A stretch of DNA of 21,980 nucleotides from Candidatus Dojkabacteria bacterium UBA2177. GTDB lineage: Bacteria; Patescibacteriota; Dojkabacteria; SC72. The position numbers and the translations under genes are program-made. The notes under the pieces are model-generated. The model was not told the DNA's origin and ran no database searches. It saw nothing but the letters and a program-made list of their open reading frames with translations. Below, one piece after another: positions 13,651 to 19,429 of this stretch (its first letter is position 1; each line of letters opens with the position of its first letter). The stretch is taken from NCBI GenBank assembly GCA_002328805.1, contig DCVX01000024.1:1-21980 (forward strand), given 5' to 3'.

Positions 13651-14334
13651 TTATTCTTTAGTGTAATTGATTTTTACAGAGTGTCCCATAGTCGGTGCCA
13701 AGTAAAGCTTGCTTATTGCTTGCTCATAGTTTCTTCCAACTGCCACCTCTATTGCTTTAACAGCCTCGTGCACATTCTCCACAAGCTTCTCTTCCTCCAT
13801 ATCTAGTTTCCCAACCTTCATATGTATAACTCCTGAAGCATCGCATGCAAAAGTCTGTTTCCCTTTCTTATATTCTTCTATTACAGTAGCAATATCCTCC
13901 GTAACGGTTCCAACCTTAGGATTTGGCATCAATCCTTTAGGACCTAATTCTTTACCCAAAATTGCGATTTCTGACATAACCGAAGGAGTAGCTATTGCAA
14001 CATCAAACTCTATATTCCCTTCCTTCACATCTTTTACTAATTTGTCAAAGTCAAAAAAGTCAGCACCTGCTTTCTTAGCTTCGTCTTGTTTATCCTTTGT
14101 GAAGACCGCAATCTTTACATCTGTACTACCATCTGAGTGGGGTAGTGAAAGACTCCCCTTAATAGATTTAGGGTCTTTATCCTTTGGAACTTTGATATTT
14201 GCATGTAACTCTAAAGAGCCTACAAATTTGGAATAAGAGAGCTCCTTAGCTTTCTTAATACCTTCTTCTAGGGAATAAGTCTTACTTTTATTTAAATCTT
14301 TTACTGATTTCTCGTATTTTTTACCTCTTTTCAT
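13651..14334 (-). CDS. rplA: 50S ribosomal protein L1
   Basis: L1 forms the mobile L1 stalk of the large subunit and helps release E-site tRNA; in many bacteria it also represses the L11-L1 operon. At 227 residues it is of normal size. Family blocks: MKRGKKYEKSVKDLN at the start, then KVPKDKDPKSIKGSLSLPHS, GKELGPKGLMPNPKVGTVT (the hallmark LGxxLGPRGLMPNPK region), and GVIHMKVGKLDMEEEKLVEN. It lies 19 nt after rplK in the usual L11-L1 order and is followed by a clear terminator. Some CPR groups lack L1, so its presence is a useful lineage clue. Confidence 0.98.
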   Translation of the reverse strand: MKRGKKYEKSVKDLNKSKTYSLEEGIKKAKELSYSKFVGSLELHANIKVPKDKDPKSIKGSLSLPHSDGSTDVKIAVFTKDKQDEAKKAGADFFDFDKLVKDVKEGNIEFDVAIATPSVMSEIAILGKELGPKGLMPNPKVGTVTEDIATVIEEYKKGKQTFACDASGVIHMKVGKLDMEEEKLVENVHEAVKAIEVAVGRNYEQAISKLYLAPTMGHSVKINYTKE

Positions 14335-14353
14335 GATTCTTTACCTATCTTAA

Positions 14354-14779
14354 TTAAAGTTCTACATCTACACCCATCTGTCTTGCAGTTCCAGCAATTA
14401 TCTTTGCTGCTTGGTCGTAATCTGTAGTGTTTAGGTCTGGCATCTTAATATCTATTATTTTTTTCATCTGCTCTTTGGATAATTTCCCAACCTTTTTTGT
14501 ATTTGGTTGTCCAGAACCTTTCTTTATTTTTAATTCTCTCCTTATTAACTCTGAAGTAGGAGGAGTTTTAAGAATAAAGTCAAAGGATCTGTCTTTATAT
14601 ATTGTCAAAACCACAGGAGTTAAAATTCCCTGAGCATCTTTGGTCTTTTCGTTAAACTGAGCACAAAAGTCTTGTGTATTAATACCATAAGGGGCAAGCG
14701 TAGGTCCTATAGGAGGAGCCATTGTAGCCTGACCTGCGGGTATTGTTATTTTTATAACTTTGTTTATTTCTTTTGCCAT
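14354..14779 (-). CDS. rplK: 50S ribosomal protein L11
   Basis: L11 binds the GTPase-associated centre of 23S rRNA and contacts elongation factors. The 141 residues equal the usual length. The N-terminal block KITIPAGQATMAPPIGPTLA and GINTQDFCAQFNEKT match the family's PAGxAxPxPPVGPALGxxGxN region. The C-terminal rRNA-binding domain contains SGQPNTKKVGKLSKEQMKKI and AKIIAGTARQMGVDVEL. It is encoded 16 nt after nusG and 19 nt before rplA. No Shine-Dalgarno is seen before the ATG. Confidence 0.98.
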   Translation of the reverse strand: MAKEINKVIKITIPAGQATMAPPIGPTLAPYGINTQDFCAQFNEKTKDAQGILTPVVLTIYKDRSFDFILKTPPTSELIRRELKIKKGSGQPNTKKVGKLSKEQMKKIIDIKMPDLNTTDYDQAAKIIAGTARQMGVDVEL

Positions 14780-14795
14780 TGTAATAATCTATTAT

Positions 14796-15431
14796 TTAAA
14801 GTTTTTCTACTTGAGAAAGATCTAACTCTACTGGAGCTTCTCTACCGAGGAAGGAGATGAGGACTTTTATCTTTCCTTTGGTTGTATCTATCTCTTCAAC
14901 ACTGCCAATAAAGTCTGCAAATGCACCTTCTGTAATTTTTACTGCTTCTCCAACACTAAATGAAGTTTTGAAGGAAGGTTGTTCTACTTCCATGAACTTG
15001 GTGATAGCTAGAACTTCGGATTCTGCTAATGGCTTGGGGTATTTATCTGTTTTGACAAAACCTCTTACACCATCAGTGTTAGTAACGAGATCCCAAGTTT
15101 TATTATCTAATTCCATCTTAATCAGTATGTATCCTGGGAATATCTTTTCTTCTTTTACTTCCTGTTTACCTTTCTTTACTGTTATTTTCTTCTGAACAGG
15201 AACAAGTATTTCGTCTATTTTCTCTTCCATTCCTGTAGCTTCTGCTCTCTGCTTTAACTCTTTCTGTATGCTGTTTTCGTATCCAGTTCTAATATTTAAG
15301 ACATACCACTTAGCATTAGGGTTGCTTTTTTTCTTCTTTTTGGAAGATTTCTTCTTAGGAGTAGCTTTAGAAGCACTCTTCTTTGAGGTCTTCTTCTCTT
15401 TTACTTCTTTCTTTGTATTCTCTTTTGTCAT
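14796..15431 (-). CDS. nusG: Transcription termination/antitermination protein NusG
   Basis: NusG binds RNA polymerase and links it to Rho or the ribosome. The NGN domain begins at about residue 41 (AKWYVLNIRTGYENSIQKEL) and holds EKIFPGYILIKMELDNKTWDLV and TDGVRGFV. The KOW domain near the end reads VGEAVKITEGAFADFIGSVEE followed by VLISFLGREAPVELDLSQVEKL. Total length is 211, versus about 180 usually. The excess is a Lys/Ser/Thr-rich low-complexity N-terminal tail of about 38 residues with runs of five or more Lys, which is odd and probably disordered and nucleic-acid binding (inference). It lies 10 nt after secE and 16 nt before rplK, the classic order. Confidence 0.97.
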   Translation of the reverse strand: MTKENTKKEVKEKKTSKKSASKATPKKKSSKKKKKSNPNAKWYVLNIRTGYENSIQKELKQRAEATGMEEKIDEILVPVQKKITVKKGKQEVKEEKIFPGYILIKMELDNKTWDLVTNTDGVRGFVKTDKYPKPLAESEVLAITKFMEVEQPSFKTSFSVGEAVKITEGAFADFIGSVEEIDTTKGKIKVLISFLGREAPVELDLSQVEKL

Positions 15432-15441
15432 ATTTATTTAA

Positions 15442-15612
15442 TTAAAGGTTAAGGAACCAGTCCCTGAGATTAAAAAACAAAAGGTCTAGTCCTACCATAA
15501 ACATGGCGATTATACCACAAAGAACTAGGGTATATACTGTCAATTGAGCAACCTCTTTCTTGCTTGGCCAATTGGTTTTCTTAAGTTCTAACCAAATGTT
15601 TTTTAATTTCAT
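15442..15612 (-). CDS. secE: Protein translocase subunit SecE
   Basis: A 56-residue single-TM protein read from ATG 15610-15612: MKLKNIWLELKKTNWPSKKE, then VAQLTVYTLVLCGIIAMFMV and GLDLLFFNLRDWFLNL. SecE clamps SecY in the Sec translocon. The amphipathic block ELKKTNWPSKKE matches the family signature ELKKVxWPxRxE, and it is followed by one hydrophobic helix. The size is that of the minimal single-helix SecE. Position between tRNA-Trp and nusG is the canonical one. The stop is 10 nt before nusG. Confidence 0.95.
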   Translation of the reverse strand: MKLKNIWLELKKTNWPSKKEVAQLTVYTLVLCGIIAMFMVGLDLLFFNLRDWFLNL

Positions 15613-15644
15613 AACTTTTTATTTATATTCACTTTTATTTATAC

Positions 15645-15720
15645 TGGCAGGCCCACTCCGACTCGAACGGAGAACTACGGTTTTGGAGACCGATGTTTTA
15701 CCAATTGAAACTATGGGCCC
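15645..15720 (-). tRNA. tRNA-Trp (anticodon CCA)
   Basis: Minus strand: acceptor GGGCCCA with TGGGCCT (a G.T pair at 1-72), D stem GTTT/AAAC, anticodon loop CTCCAAA giving CCA, T arm CTCCG-TTCGAGT-CGGAG, discriminator G, and an encoded CCA end (15647-15645). The first anticodon-stem pair is T.T and the variable loop is only 4 nt. A CCA anticodon reads UGG only, not UGA. It lies between rpmG and secE. Confidence 0.94.
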
Positions 15721-15736
15721 CTATATCGGTAAAGAG

Positions 15737-15904
15737 CTACTGTTTTACTTTTGTCTCCTTATGAACCGTGTGCTTCTGGCATGTAGAGCAATACTTCTTT
15801 TTCTCGAGCTTGTCGTTTACAGTCTTACTTTTAAAAGAAGTGTAGTTCTTCATACCACAGACCTCACACTTAAAAGCGATTATATTTCTTTTTACTTTTG
15901 CCAT
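15737..15904 (-). CDS. rpmG: 50S ribosomal protein L33 (zinc-binding form)
   Basis: A 55-residue protein, MAKVKRNIIAFKCEVCGMKN at the start and CSTCQKHTVHKETKVKQ at the end. L33 sits near the ribosomal E site. The four Cys at 13, 16, 39 and 42 form the zinc ribbon of the C+ type, and KYCSTCQKHTVHKETK is the family signature KYCPxCxKHTxHKExK. It lies between tRNA-Thr(GGT) and tRNA-Trp and is probably cut out of a joint tRNA-mRNA transcript; its stop is 16 nt from the tRNA-Trp 5' end. Confidence 0.96.
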   Translation of the reverse strand: MAKVKRNIIAFKCEVCGMKNYTSFKSKTVNDKLEKKKYCSTCQKHTVHKETKVKQ

Positions 15905-16018
15905 TGTATTTCGGAATCAAATTAACAACATTGGGAAAATACTCCGTATTATATTGGAAATAATAAAGAAGGTCAAACGGATTTAGATAGGAAGAAAAGC
16001 CTTTTAGGCTAAATAGGG

Positions 16019-16095
16019 TGGAGCTGGATCTGAGAATCGAACTCAGGACCTCATTCTTACCATGAATGTGCTCTAGCCAACTGAGCTAATCCAGC
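16019..16095 (-). tRNA. tRNA-Thr (anticodon GGT)
   Basis: Minus strand: acceptor GCTGGAT/ATCCAGC, D stem GCTC/GAGC, anticodon stem CATTC/GAATG with loop ATGGTAA giving GGT, T arm CTGAG-TTCGATT-CTCAG, discriminator T, encoded CCA (16021-16019). All stems pair. It reads ACC/ACU. Confidence 0.96.
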
Positions 16096-16118
16096 CCAAG
16101 ATATAAACAATTTTGGAG

Positions 16119-16201
16119 TGCAGAGGACTGGATTTGAACCAGTGTATCCCGAAGGAGTCGGATTTACAGTCCGATGCGTTTGACCACTCCGCCACCTCTG
16201 C
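16119..16201 (-). tRNA. tRNA-Tyr (anticodon GTA)
   Basis: Minus strand class II tRNA: acceptor GCAGAGG/CCTCTGC, anticodon stem TCGGA/TCCGA with loop CTGTAAA giving GTA, a long variable arm (about CTCCTTCGGGATAC), T arm ACTGG-TTCAAAT-CCAGT, discriminator A. CCA is not encoded here (CTC follows), unlike in the two flanking tRNA-Thr genes. Confidence 0.96.
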
Positions 16202-16207
16202 ATATCT

Positions 16208-16284
16208 TGGAGCCGAAGAAGAGATTCGAACTCTTGACCTATTGTTTACAAAACAATTGCTCTGACCAACTGAGCTACTTCGGC
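16208..16284 (-). tRNA. tRNA-Thr (anticodon TGT)
   Basis: Minus strand: acceptor GCCGAAG/CTTCGGC, D stem GCTC/GAGC, anticodon stem ATTGT/ACAAT with loop TTTGTAA giving TGT, T arm AAGAG-TTCGAAT-CTCTT, discriminator T, encoded CCA (16210-16208). All stems pair. It is the first gene of the tRNA-rpmG-secE-nusG-rplK-rplA transcript. Confidence 0.96.
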
Positions 16285-16297
16285 TTTTGCAGTTGCA

Positions 16298-16326
16298 AGT
16301 TTAATATATGTTGAATATATAGTCAA
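16298..16326 (-). promoter_or_regulatory. Promoter of the tRNA-rpmG-secE-nusG-rplKA operon
   Basis: Minus strand: TTGACT (16326-16321), 17-nt spacer, TAAACT (16303-16298). The start would fall near 16291, seven nt before tRNA-Thr(TGT). The -35 is good (5/6) and the -10 moderate (4/6). The same AT-rich stretch read on the plus strand also offers TTGCAA-N17-TATATA (16293-16321). Confidence 0.5.
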
Positions 16327-16346
16327 TATAACGGAAAGGAGAGGAA

Positions 16347-16491
16347 AGTGCTCTAGAAGGTATGGAGTCATAGAGCTCTTAGAAACTAAGTGGGTTCTCG
16401 CAACCTGCTCCCACGGGAACAGGCTATGATTTGAGATCCCTAAGCTCTTTTGTATGGAGCTATGAAACCATAGAATTCCTACTAGAGCACT
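16347..16491. ncRNA. Rod-like structured RNA candidate (6S-like shape), strand unresolved
   Basis: Non-coding stretch between tRNA-Thr and the site-2 protease gene. The two ends pair perfectly (AGTGCTCTAG 16347-16356 with CTAGAGCACT 16482-16491). Going inward, further helices alternate with loops: TATGG/CCATA, TCATA/TATGA, CTTAG/CTAAG, GGG-TCTC/GAGA-CCC, and an apical CCTG...CAGG hairpin; a 13-nt one-sided loop lies mid-rod. This closing stem, central bubble and terminal stem plan resembles 6S RNA, but I see no sequence proof. On the minus strand TTGCAA-N17-TATAGT (16517-16489) could start it, and the apical stem gains a G.U pair. On the plus strand TTGCAA-N17-TATATA (16293-16321) would include the whole rod. 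A small mobile inverted-repeat element is the alternative. Confidence 0.45.
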
Positions 16492-16512
16492 ATATTTTAC
16501 CTTGAAAAGACT

Positions 16513-16539
16513 TGCAAACACAAATAGGTTTGAGCCTAT
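16513..16539 (-). terminator. Weak terminator-like hairpin after the site-2 protease gene
   Basis: Minus strand: ATAGG, loop CTCAAA, CCTAT (16539-16524), then TTTGTGTTTGC. The stem is only 5 bp and the T run is broken. It lies 10 nt after the stop codon and overlaps the possible -35 of the neighbouring ncRNA. Confidence 0.35.
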
Positions 16540-16549
16540 AACCAATATT

Positions 16550-17170
16550 CTAGAAGAAACCTAGTAAATCTAAGGTTTTTGTAATAACAGTAGACATATA
16601 TGTCCCAGCTATTGAACCTGAAGGTAAAATTGGGAAGATTATTAGAATTAATAATAGTATGGAGAATTTCTCTAATCTTTCCCATTGGTATCTAGCTTTT
16701 CTTGGGAGTATTGCTCTTATTATCTTGTGTCCATCGAGTGGGGGAATGGGCAGGAGATTAAAGAAAGCGAGTGCCAAGTTGATTACGGTGAAGGTTACTA
16801 TGAAATTCCCGAGAATAGAATTAAGGTTTGGTTGAAATATTAAATTTATGATACCAAGCAAAGAGGCTAGCAGGAGGTTAGATATTGGCCCTGCGAGTGC
16901 TGTCATGGCTGTTCCCAACTCCCTCTTGTCAAAGTTATTTTCATTTATGGGAACTGGTTTACTCCATCCAAATCTGAAGATTATCATGCATAACGCTCCG
17001 AGCGGATCTATATGTGCAATCGGGTTTAATGTCAGTCGCCCTGCGGCCTTTGCAGTGGGGTCGCCCATCTTGAAAGCGGCGAGACCATGAGCGTACTCAT
17101 GTATCGTTGATGCTATTAGTATCGAGGGGATAGCGAATATTATCCAGTATAGTGTATCTGTTAAAAACAT
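16550..17170 (-). CDS. Site-2 protease family membrane metallopeptidase (M50)
   Basis: A 206-residue intramembrane zinc protease. The catalytic HEYAH is at residues 24-28 (STIHEYAHGLAAFKMGDPTA), and the third zinc ligand lies in the family motif FNLLPIPPLDGHKI with Asp146-Gly147. LTLNPIAHIDPLG, SKPVPINENNF and LAGPISNLLLA are the usual short-form M50 blocks. About five to six hydrophobic segments are present; there is no PDZ or CBS domain. Such enzymes cut transmembrane substrates, often anti-sigma factors, but the substrate here is unknown. A perfect TATAAT ends 5 nt before the ATG, so the mRNA is probably leaderless. A REP-like element lies at the expected -35. Confidence 0.95.
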   Translation of the reverse strand: MFLTDTLYWIIFAIPSILIASTIHEYAHGLAAFKMGDPTAKAAGRLTLNPIAHIDPLGALCMIIFRFGWSKPVPINENNFDKRELGTAMTALAGPISNLLLASLLGIINLIFQPNLNSILGNFIVTFTVINLALAFFNLLPIPPLDGHKIIRAILPRKARYQWERLEKFSILLLILIIFPILPSGSIAGTYMSTVITKTLDLLGFF

Positions 17171-17175
17171 GGTTG

Positions 17176-17181
17176 ATTATA
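17176..17181 (-). promoter_or_regulatory. -10 box of the site-2 protease gene
   Basis: TATAAT (17181-17176) ends 5 nt before the ATG, so the predicted start coincides with the start codon (leaderless). The -35 position falls in the REP-like repeat at 17196-17218 and does not resemble TTGACA. Confidence 0.5.
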
Positions 17182-17195
17182 TATCAAAGAGGTCC

Positions 17196-17218
17196 GGTCT
17201 ACTAGACTTATAGTGTGG
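17196..17218. repeat. REP-like direct repeat, copy 1
   Basis: A 23-bp stretch (GGTCTACTAGACTTATAGTG and 3 more bases) that agrees at 18 of 23 positions with the copy at 17862-17884. The two copies bracket the RAYT transposase gene in the same orientation. GTCT-ACT-AGAC inside it can form a short hairpin. REP-type elements beside Y1 transposases are the known substrates of that family. Confidence 0.5.
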
Positions 17219-17283
17219 TCTGGTTGGGAGAAAGGCTTTTTCAAAAGTAAAAAATGAGTCGCACACCTTGGTCTAGAAAGGGT

Positions 17284-17805
17284 TTAGAAAGGGGAGAGAG
17301 TTATCCTTTCTACGGTTTGACTTTTCTTAAAAGAAAGGAATAAGAGTTCTGAAGTCCAAAGCCATTTATAATCCTCGGGATTTCTACATAACTCTGCTTT
17401 CACTGGATTATCTGTTATATAATCAAATACCCTCTTTACATCTTTTTCCTGGGGAAGATATTTGCTCTTGTAGCGACTTTCGAAAACGTGTCCAGTCTGC
17501 TGGTATCTCTTATTAAAGTATATGGCGTAAGATGTCATAGATCGGTGCATTAGCTTGACAAGGTCCTGTGTCTCAGAGCTAGTTTTCAAAAGGAGATGAA
17601 AGTGGTTTGGCATTAGGCAGTATGTGAAAAGATTCAGTTGGTTGTAGACATTTAAGTATTTGGAGAGTAAGCCTAAAAAAACCCGATAGTCTTTTTCGCT
17701 ATAGAAGAGTTGCTTTTTACGATTTCCCCGATTGTATATATGAAAGAATGAGTTTGGGTGAAGAATTCGCTTCTTCTTCGGTTGTTTATTTTCTTCTCCT
17801 GTCAT
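17284..17805 (-). CDS. REP-associated tyrosine transposase (Y1/HUH, RAYT)
   Basis: A 173-residue single-domain HUH nuclease of the IS200-like Y1 superfamily. Key residues: the metal-binding His pair HFH (68-70) in YCLMPNHFHLLLKTS, and the catalytic-Tyr helix SYAIYFNKRYQQTGHVFESR (92-111) with Tyr93/Tyr96. The usual start FHIYNRGNRKKQLFYSEKDY is at 21-40, and YITDNPVKAELCRNPEDYKW follows. It is full length with no frameshift, so probably active. RAYTs are domesticated relatives that act on REP hairpins rather than moving as an IS. Here REP-like direct repeats lie on both sides (17196 and 17862) with further palindromes upstream. TATAAT lies 8 nt before the ATG. The gene is inserted between the site-2 protease gene and rpmB. 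Confidence 0.93.
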   Translation of the reverse strand: MTGEENKQPKKKRILHPNSFFHIYNRGNRKKQLFYSEKDYRVFLGLLSKYLNVYNQLNLFTYCLMPNHFHLLLKTSSETQDLVKLMHRSMTSYAIYFNKRYQQTGHVFESRYKSKYLPQEKDVKRVFDYITDNPVKAELCRNPEDYKWLWTSELLFLSFKKSQTVERITLSPF

Positions 17806-17813
17806 ATTTATTA

Positions 17814-17819
17814 ATTATA
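17814..17819 (-). promoter_or_regulatory. -10 box of the RAYT gene
   Basis: TATAAT (17819-17814) ends 8 nt before the ATG; the predicted leader is 1-2 nt. There is no clear -35 and no Shine-Dalgarno. Confidence 0.45.
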
Positions 17820-17861
17820 TTTGATAAATATTAAAATTCTCTTAAATGATAGGATAGGACA

Positions 17862-17884
17862 GGTCTACTAAGCCTGTAGTGTCG
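17862..17884. repeat. REP-like direct repeat, copy 2
   Basis: The counterpart of 17196-17218, with GGTCTACTAAGCCTGTAGTG and 3 more bases. Here ACAGGT-(7 nt)-GCCTGT (17860-17878) forms a 6-bp hairpin including one G.T pair. It lies upstream of the RAYT gene and directly before a cluster of palindromes. Confidence 0.5.
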
Positions 17885-17885
17885 T

Positions 17886-17945
17886 GGGGTTTATATAAAC
17901 CCCTTCCTTCTAAGGGGATTTATAGAACAGGCCTTTATTTAAAGG
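17886..17945. repeat. Cluster of overlapping palindromes upstream of RAYT and rpmB
   Basis: Three self-complementary units in a row: GGGGTTTATATAAACCCC (17886-17903, perfect 18-bp palindrome), CCCCTT-CCTTCT-AAGGGG (17900-17917) and CCTTTATTTAAAGG (17932-17945). The first two share CCCC, so they cannot form together. The rest of the 239-nt gap between the RAYT gene and rpmB holds REP copy 2 and the rpmB promoter; no gene is seen. Confidence 0.65.
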
Positions 17946-18026
17946 TTGTGGAGGGTAAAGATCCCGAGTTTCTAGGATAGAAGTCTGAAAATTTAAATTA
18001 TAGGACTAGTAAGACAGGCATATCTC

Positions 18027-18035
18027 TGCTATAAT
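18027..18035 (+). promoter_or_regulatory. Extended -10 promoter of rpmB
   Basis: TGCTATAAT is a perfect extended -10 ending 9 nt before the rpmB ATG. The start would be near 18042, leaving a leader of about 3 nt. The -35 is not recognisable, as expected for an extended -10 promoter. Confidence 0.65.
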
Positions 18036-18044
18036 CTCTCCGTT

Positions 18045-18269
18045 ATGTCTAAAGTTTGTGAAATTTGTGGAAAATCTACAGTTGCTGGAAACAGAATTCA
18101 GCACAAGCACTCCGTTGGTTGGAGATATAAAGCTCCTAAGACCAAAAGGAAGTTCGAACCTAATCTCAGAAAAATAGAGGTCCTGGTTAACGGATCTGAT
18201 ACCCCTGTTAAGGTATCTGCTTGTATGAAGTGCTATAAGAAGCTGAGGAAAGAACAAGAGGAAAACTAA
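18045..18269 (+). CDS. rpmB: 50S ribosomal protein L28 (zinc-binding form)
   Basis: A 74-residue ribosomal protein. MSKVCEICGKSTVAGNRIQH matches the L28 start, and TKRKFEPNLRKIEVLVNG matches the TKRxFxPNLQKVRV core. The Cys pairs C5/C8 and C60/C63 form the four-Cys zinc site of the C+ type, in line with the C+ L33 in this window. It appears to be transcribed alone from an extended -10 promoter with an almost leaderless mRNA. No terminator is visible in the 82 nt before mreB2, so read-through into the rod-shape operon is possible. Confidence 0.97.
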   Translation: MSKVCEICGKSTVAGNRIQHKHSVGWRYKAPKTKRKFEPNLRKIEVLVNGSDTPVKVSACMKCYKKLRKEQEEN

Positions 18270-18351
18270 GTTATCTCTGTCTCTTTTTGTACTCGTCATA
18301 TCCTCTTTTTAATGATAAAATCGTTGTATCAGTTTTGAAGCATAATTAATA

Positions 18352-19413
18352 ATGGCGATGAAATTATTTGATTCTTTATTCGAATTAGTTACCTATGATT
18401 TGGGTATAGATCTTGGTACCGCGAATACCATGGTGTATATGAGAAATCATGGAATAGTTGTTTCTGAGCCTTCAGTTGTTGCAATTGAGAAGAGAAGTAA
18501 AACGGTCCTTGCCGTAGGGAAAGATGCTAGACAGATGATAGGGAGAACCCCCGCGAATATTGTTGCTATAAGACCACTAAGAGACGGAGTTATCTCTGAT
18601 TTCGATACAACTCAAGCGATGATTCACCATTTTATTCATAGGGCACACAATTACTTTGGTAAAAGTTTTAAAATACCTAGGCCAAGGGTTATCGTGGGAG
18701 TTCCGTCCTCCGTTACCGAGGTAGAAAGGCAGGCAGTGATAGATGCTGCAAAGACAGCAGGTGCCAGAGAAGTCTTTATAATAGAGGAGGCAATGGCAGC
18801 GGCAATAGGTGCTGGACTCCCAATAGAAGAGGCCTCTGGTAGTATGATAATCGATGTTGGGGGAGGGACAACTGACATAGCAGTATTTTCCTTAGGAGAT
18901 ATAGTTGTTGACAAAACAATGAAAGTTGCAGGAGATGAAATGGATGAAGATGTTGTTAACTATGTTAAGGGTAAATACAATGTATTGATAGGGGAGAGAA
19001 CCGCTGAGGATATAAAGATTTCAATGGGTTCTGCTATGCCAATGAAAAAAGAAAAGAGGATGAGTGTTCAGGGAAGGGATCTTTTAACAGGTCTTCCTAA
19101 GACTGTTGAGTTAAGTAGTATAGAGGTTAGAGAAGGGATTATGAATACAATCTCCCAGATTACCGAAGCTGTTAAAGATGCAATAGAAGAGACCCCGCCA
19201 GAACTCTTGAGAGACCTTTTAACCAGTGGGGTTAGTTTAACAGGAGGTGGAGCTTTAATTAGAGGACTAGATACCTACTGGAGTAAAGAATTAAACATCC
19301 CAGTTAAGATAGTGGAAGATCCATTATCTACAGTAGCTAGAGGGACTGCACAGATGCTAGATCATATAGAGTTACTAGAGCGTGTTCAGAAGTCTTGGGA
19401 AGAGTTGGTTTAA
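18352..19413 (+). CDS. mreB: Rod shape-determining protein MreB (MreB2)
   Basis: The canonical MreB of the window: 353 residues forming actin-like filaments under the membrane that guide the elongasome. The phosphate-1 motif IDLGTANT is at 19-26, preceded by an amphipathic MKLFDSLFELVTYDLG start that may bind the membrane. The phosphate-2 motif is IDVGGGTTDIAVFSLGDIV, and the adenosine motif is SGVSLTGGGALIRGLD. GLPIEEASGSMIIDVGGG and TPPELLRDLL are also typical. It is the first gene of mreB-mreC-mreD-mrdA, with 16 nt to mreC. ATG 18352 is chosen; the in-frame ATG at 18358 is an alternative. It is clearly different from MreB1 at 3977, which lies outside any mre operon. Confidence 0.97.
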   Translation: MAMKLFDSLFELVTYDLGIDLGTANTMVYMRNHGIVVSEPSVVAIEKRSKTVLAVGKDARQMIGRTPANIVAIRPLRDGVISDFDTTQAMIHHFIHRAHNYFGKSFKIPRPRVIVGVPSSVTEVERQAVIDAAKTAGAREVFIIEEAMAAAIGAGLPIEEASGSMIIDVGGGTTDIAVFSLGDIVVDKTMKVAGDEMDEDVVNYVKGKYNVLIGERTAEDIKISMGSAMPMKKEKRMSVQGRDLLTGLPKTVELSSIEVREGIMNTISQITEAVKDAIEETPPELLRDLLTSGVSLTGGGALIRGLDTYWSKELNIPVKIVEDPLSTVARGTAQMLDHIELLERVQKSWEELV

Positions 19414-19429
19414 CTTTGGATTCTAGGTT

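Noticed and set aside
15560..15925. 121-codon plus-strand open frame
   Set aside because: It crosses secE, tRNA-Trp and rpmG, all on the opposite strand and well supported.
16347..16491. SRP RNA, RNase P RNA or tmRNA
   Set aside because: None of the conserved cores of these RNAs is visible; only the overall rod shape is informative.
16246..16545. 99-codon minus-strand open frame over tRNA-Thr and the structured region
   Set aside because: It runs into a tRNA gene and follows the inverted-repeat structure; the translation looks random.
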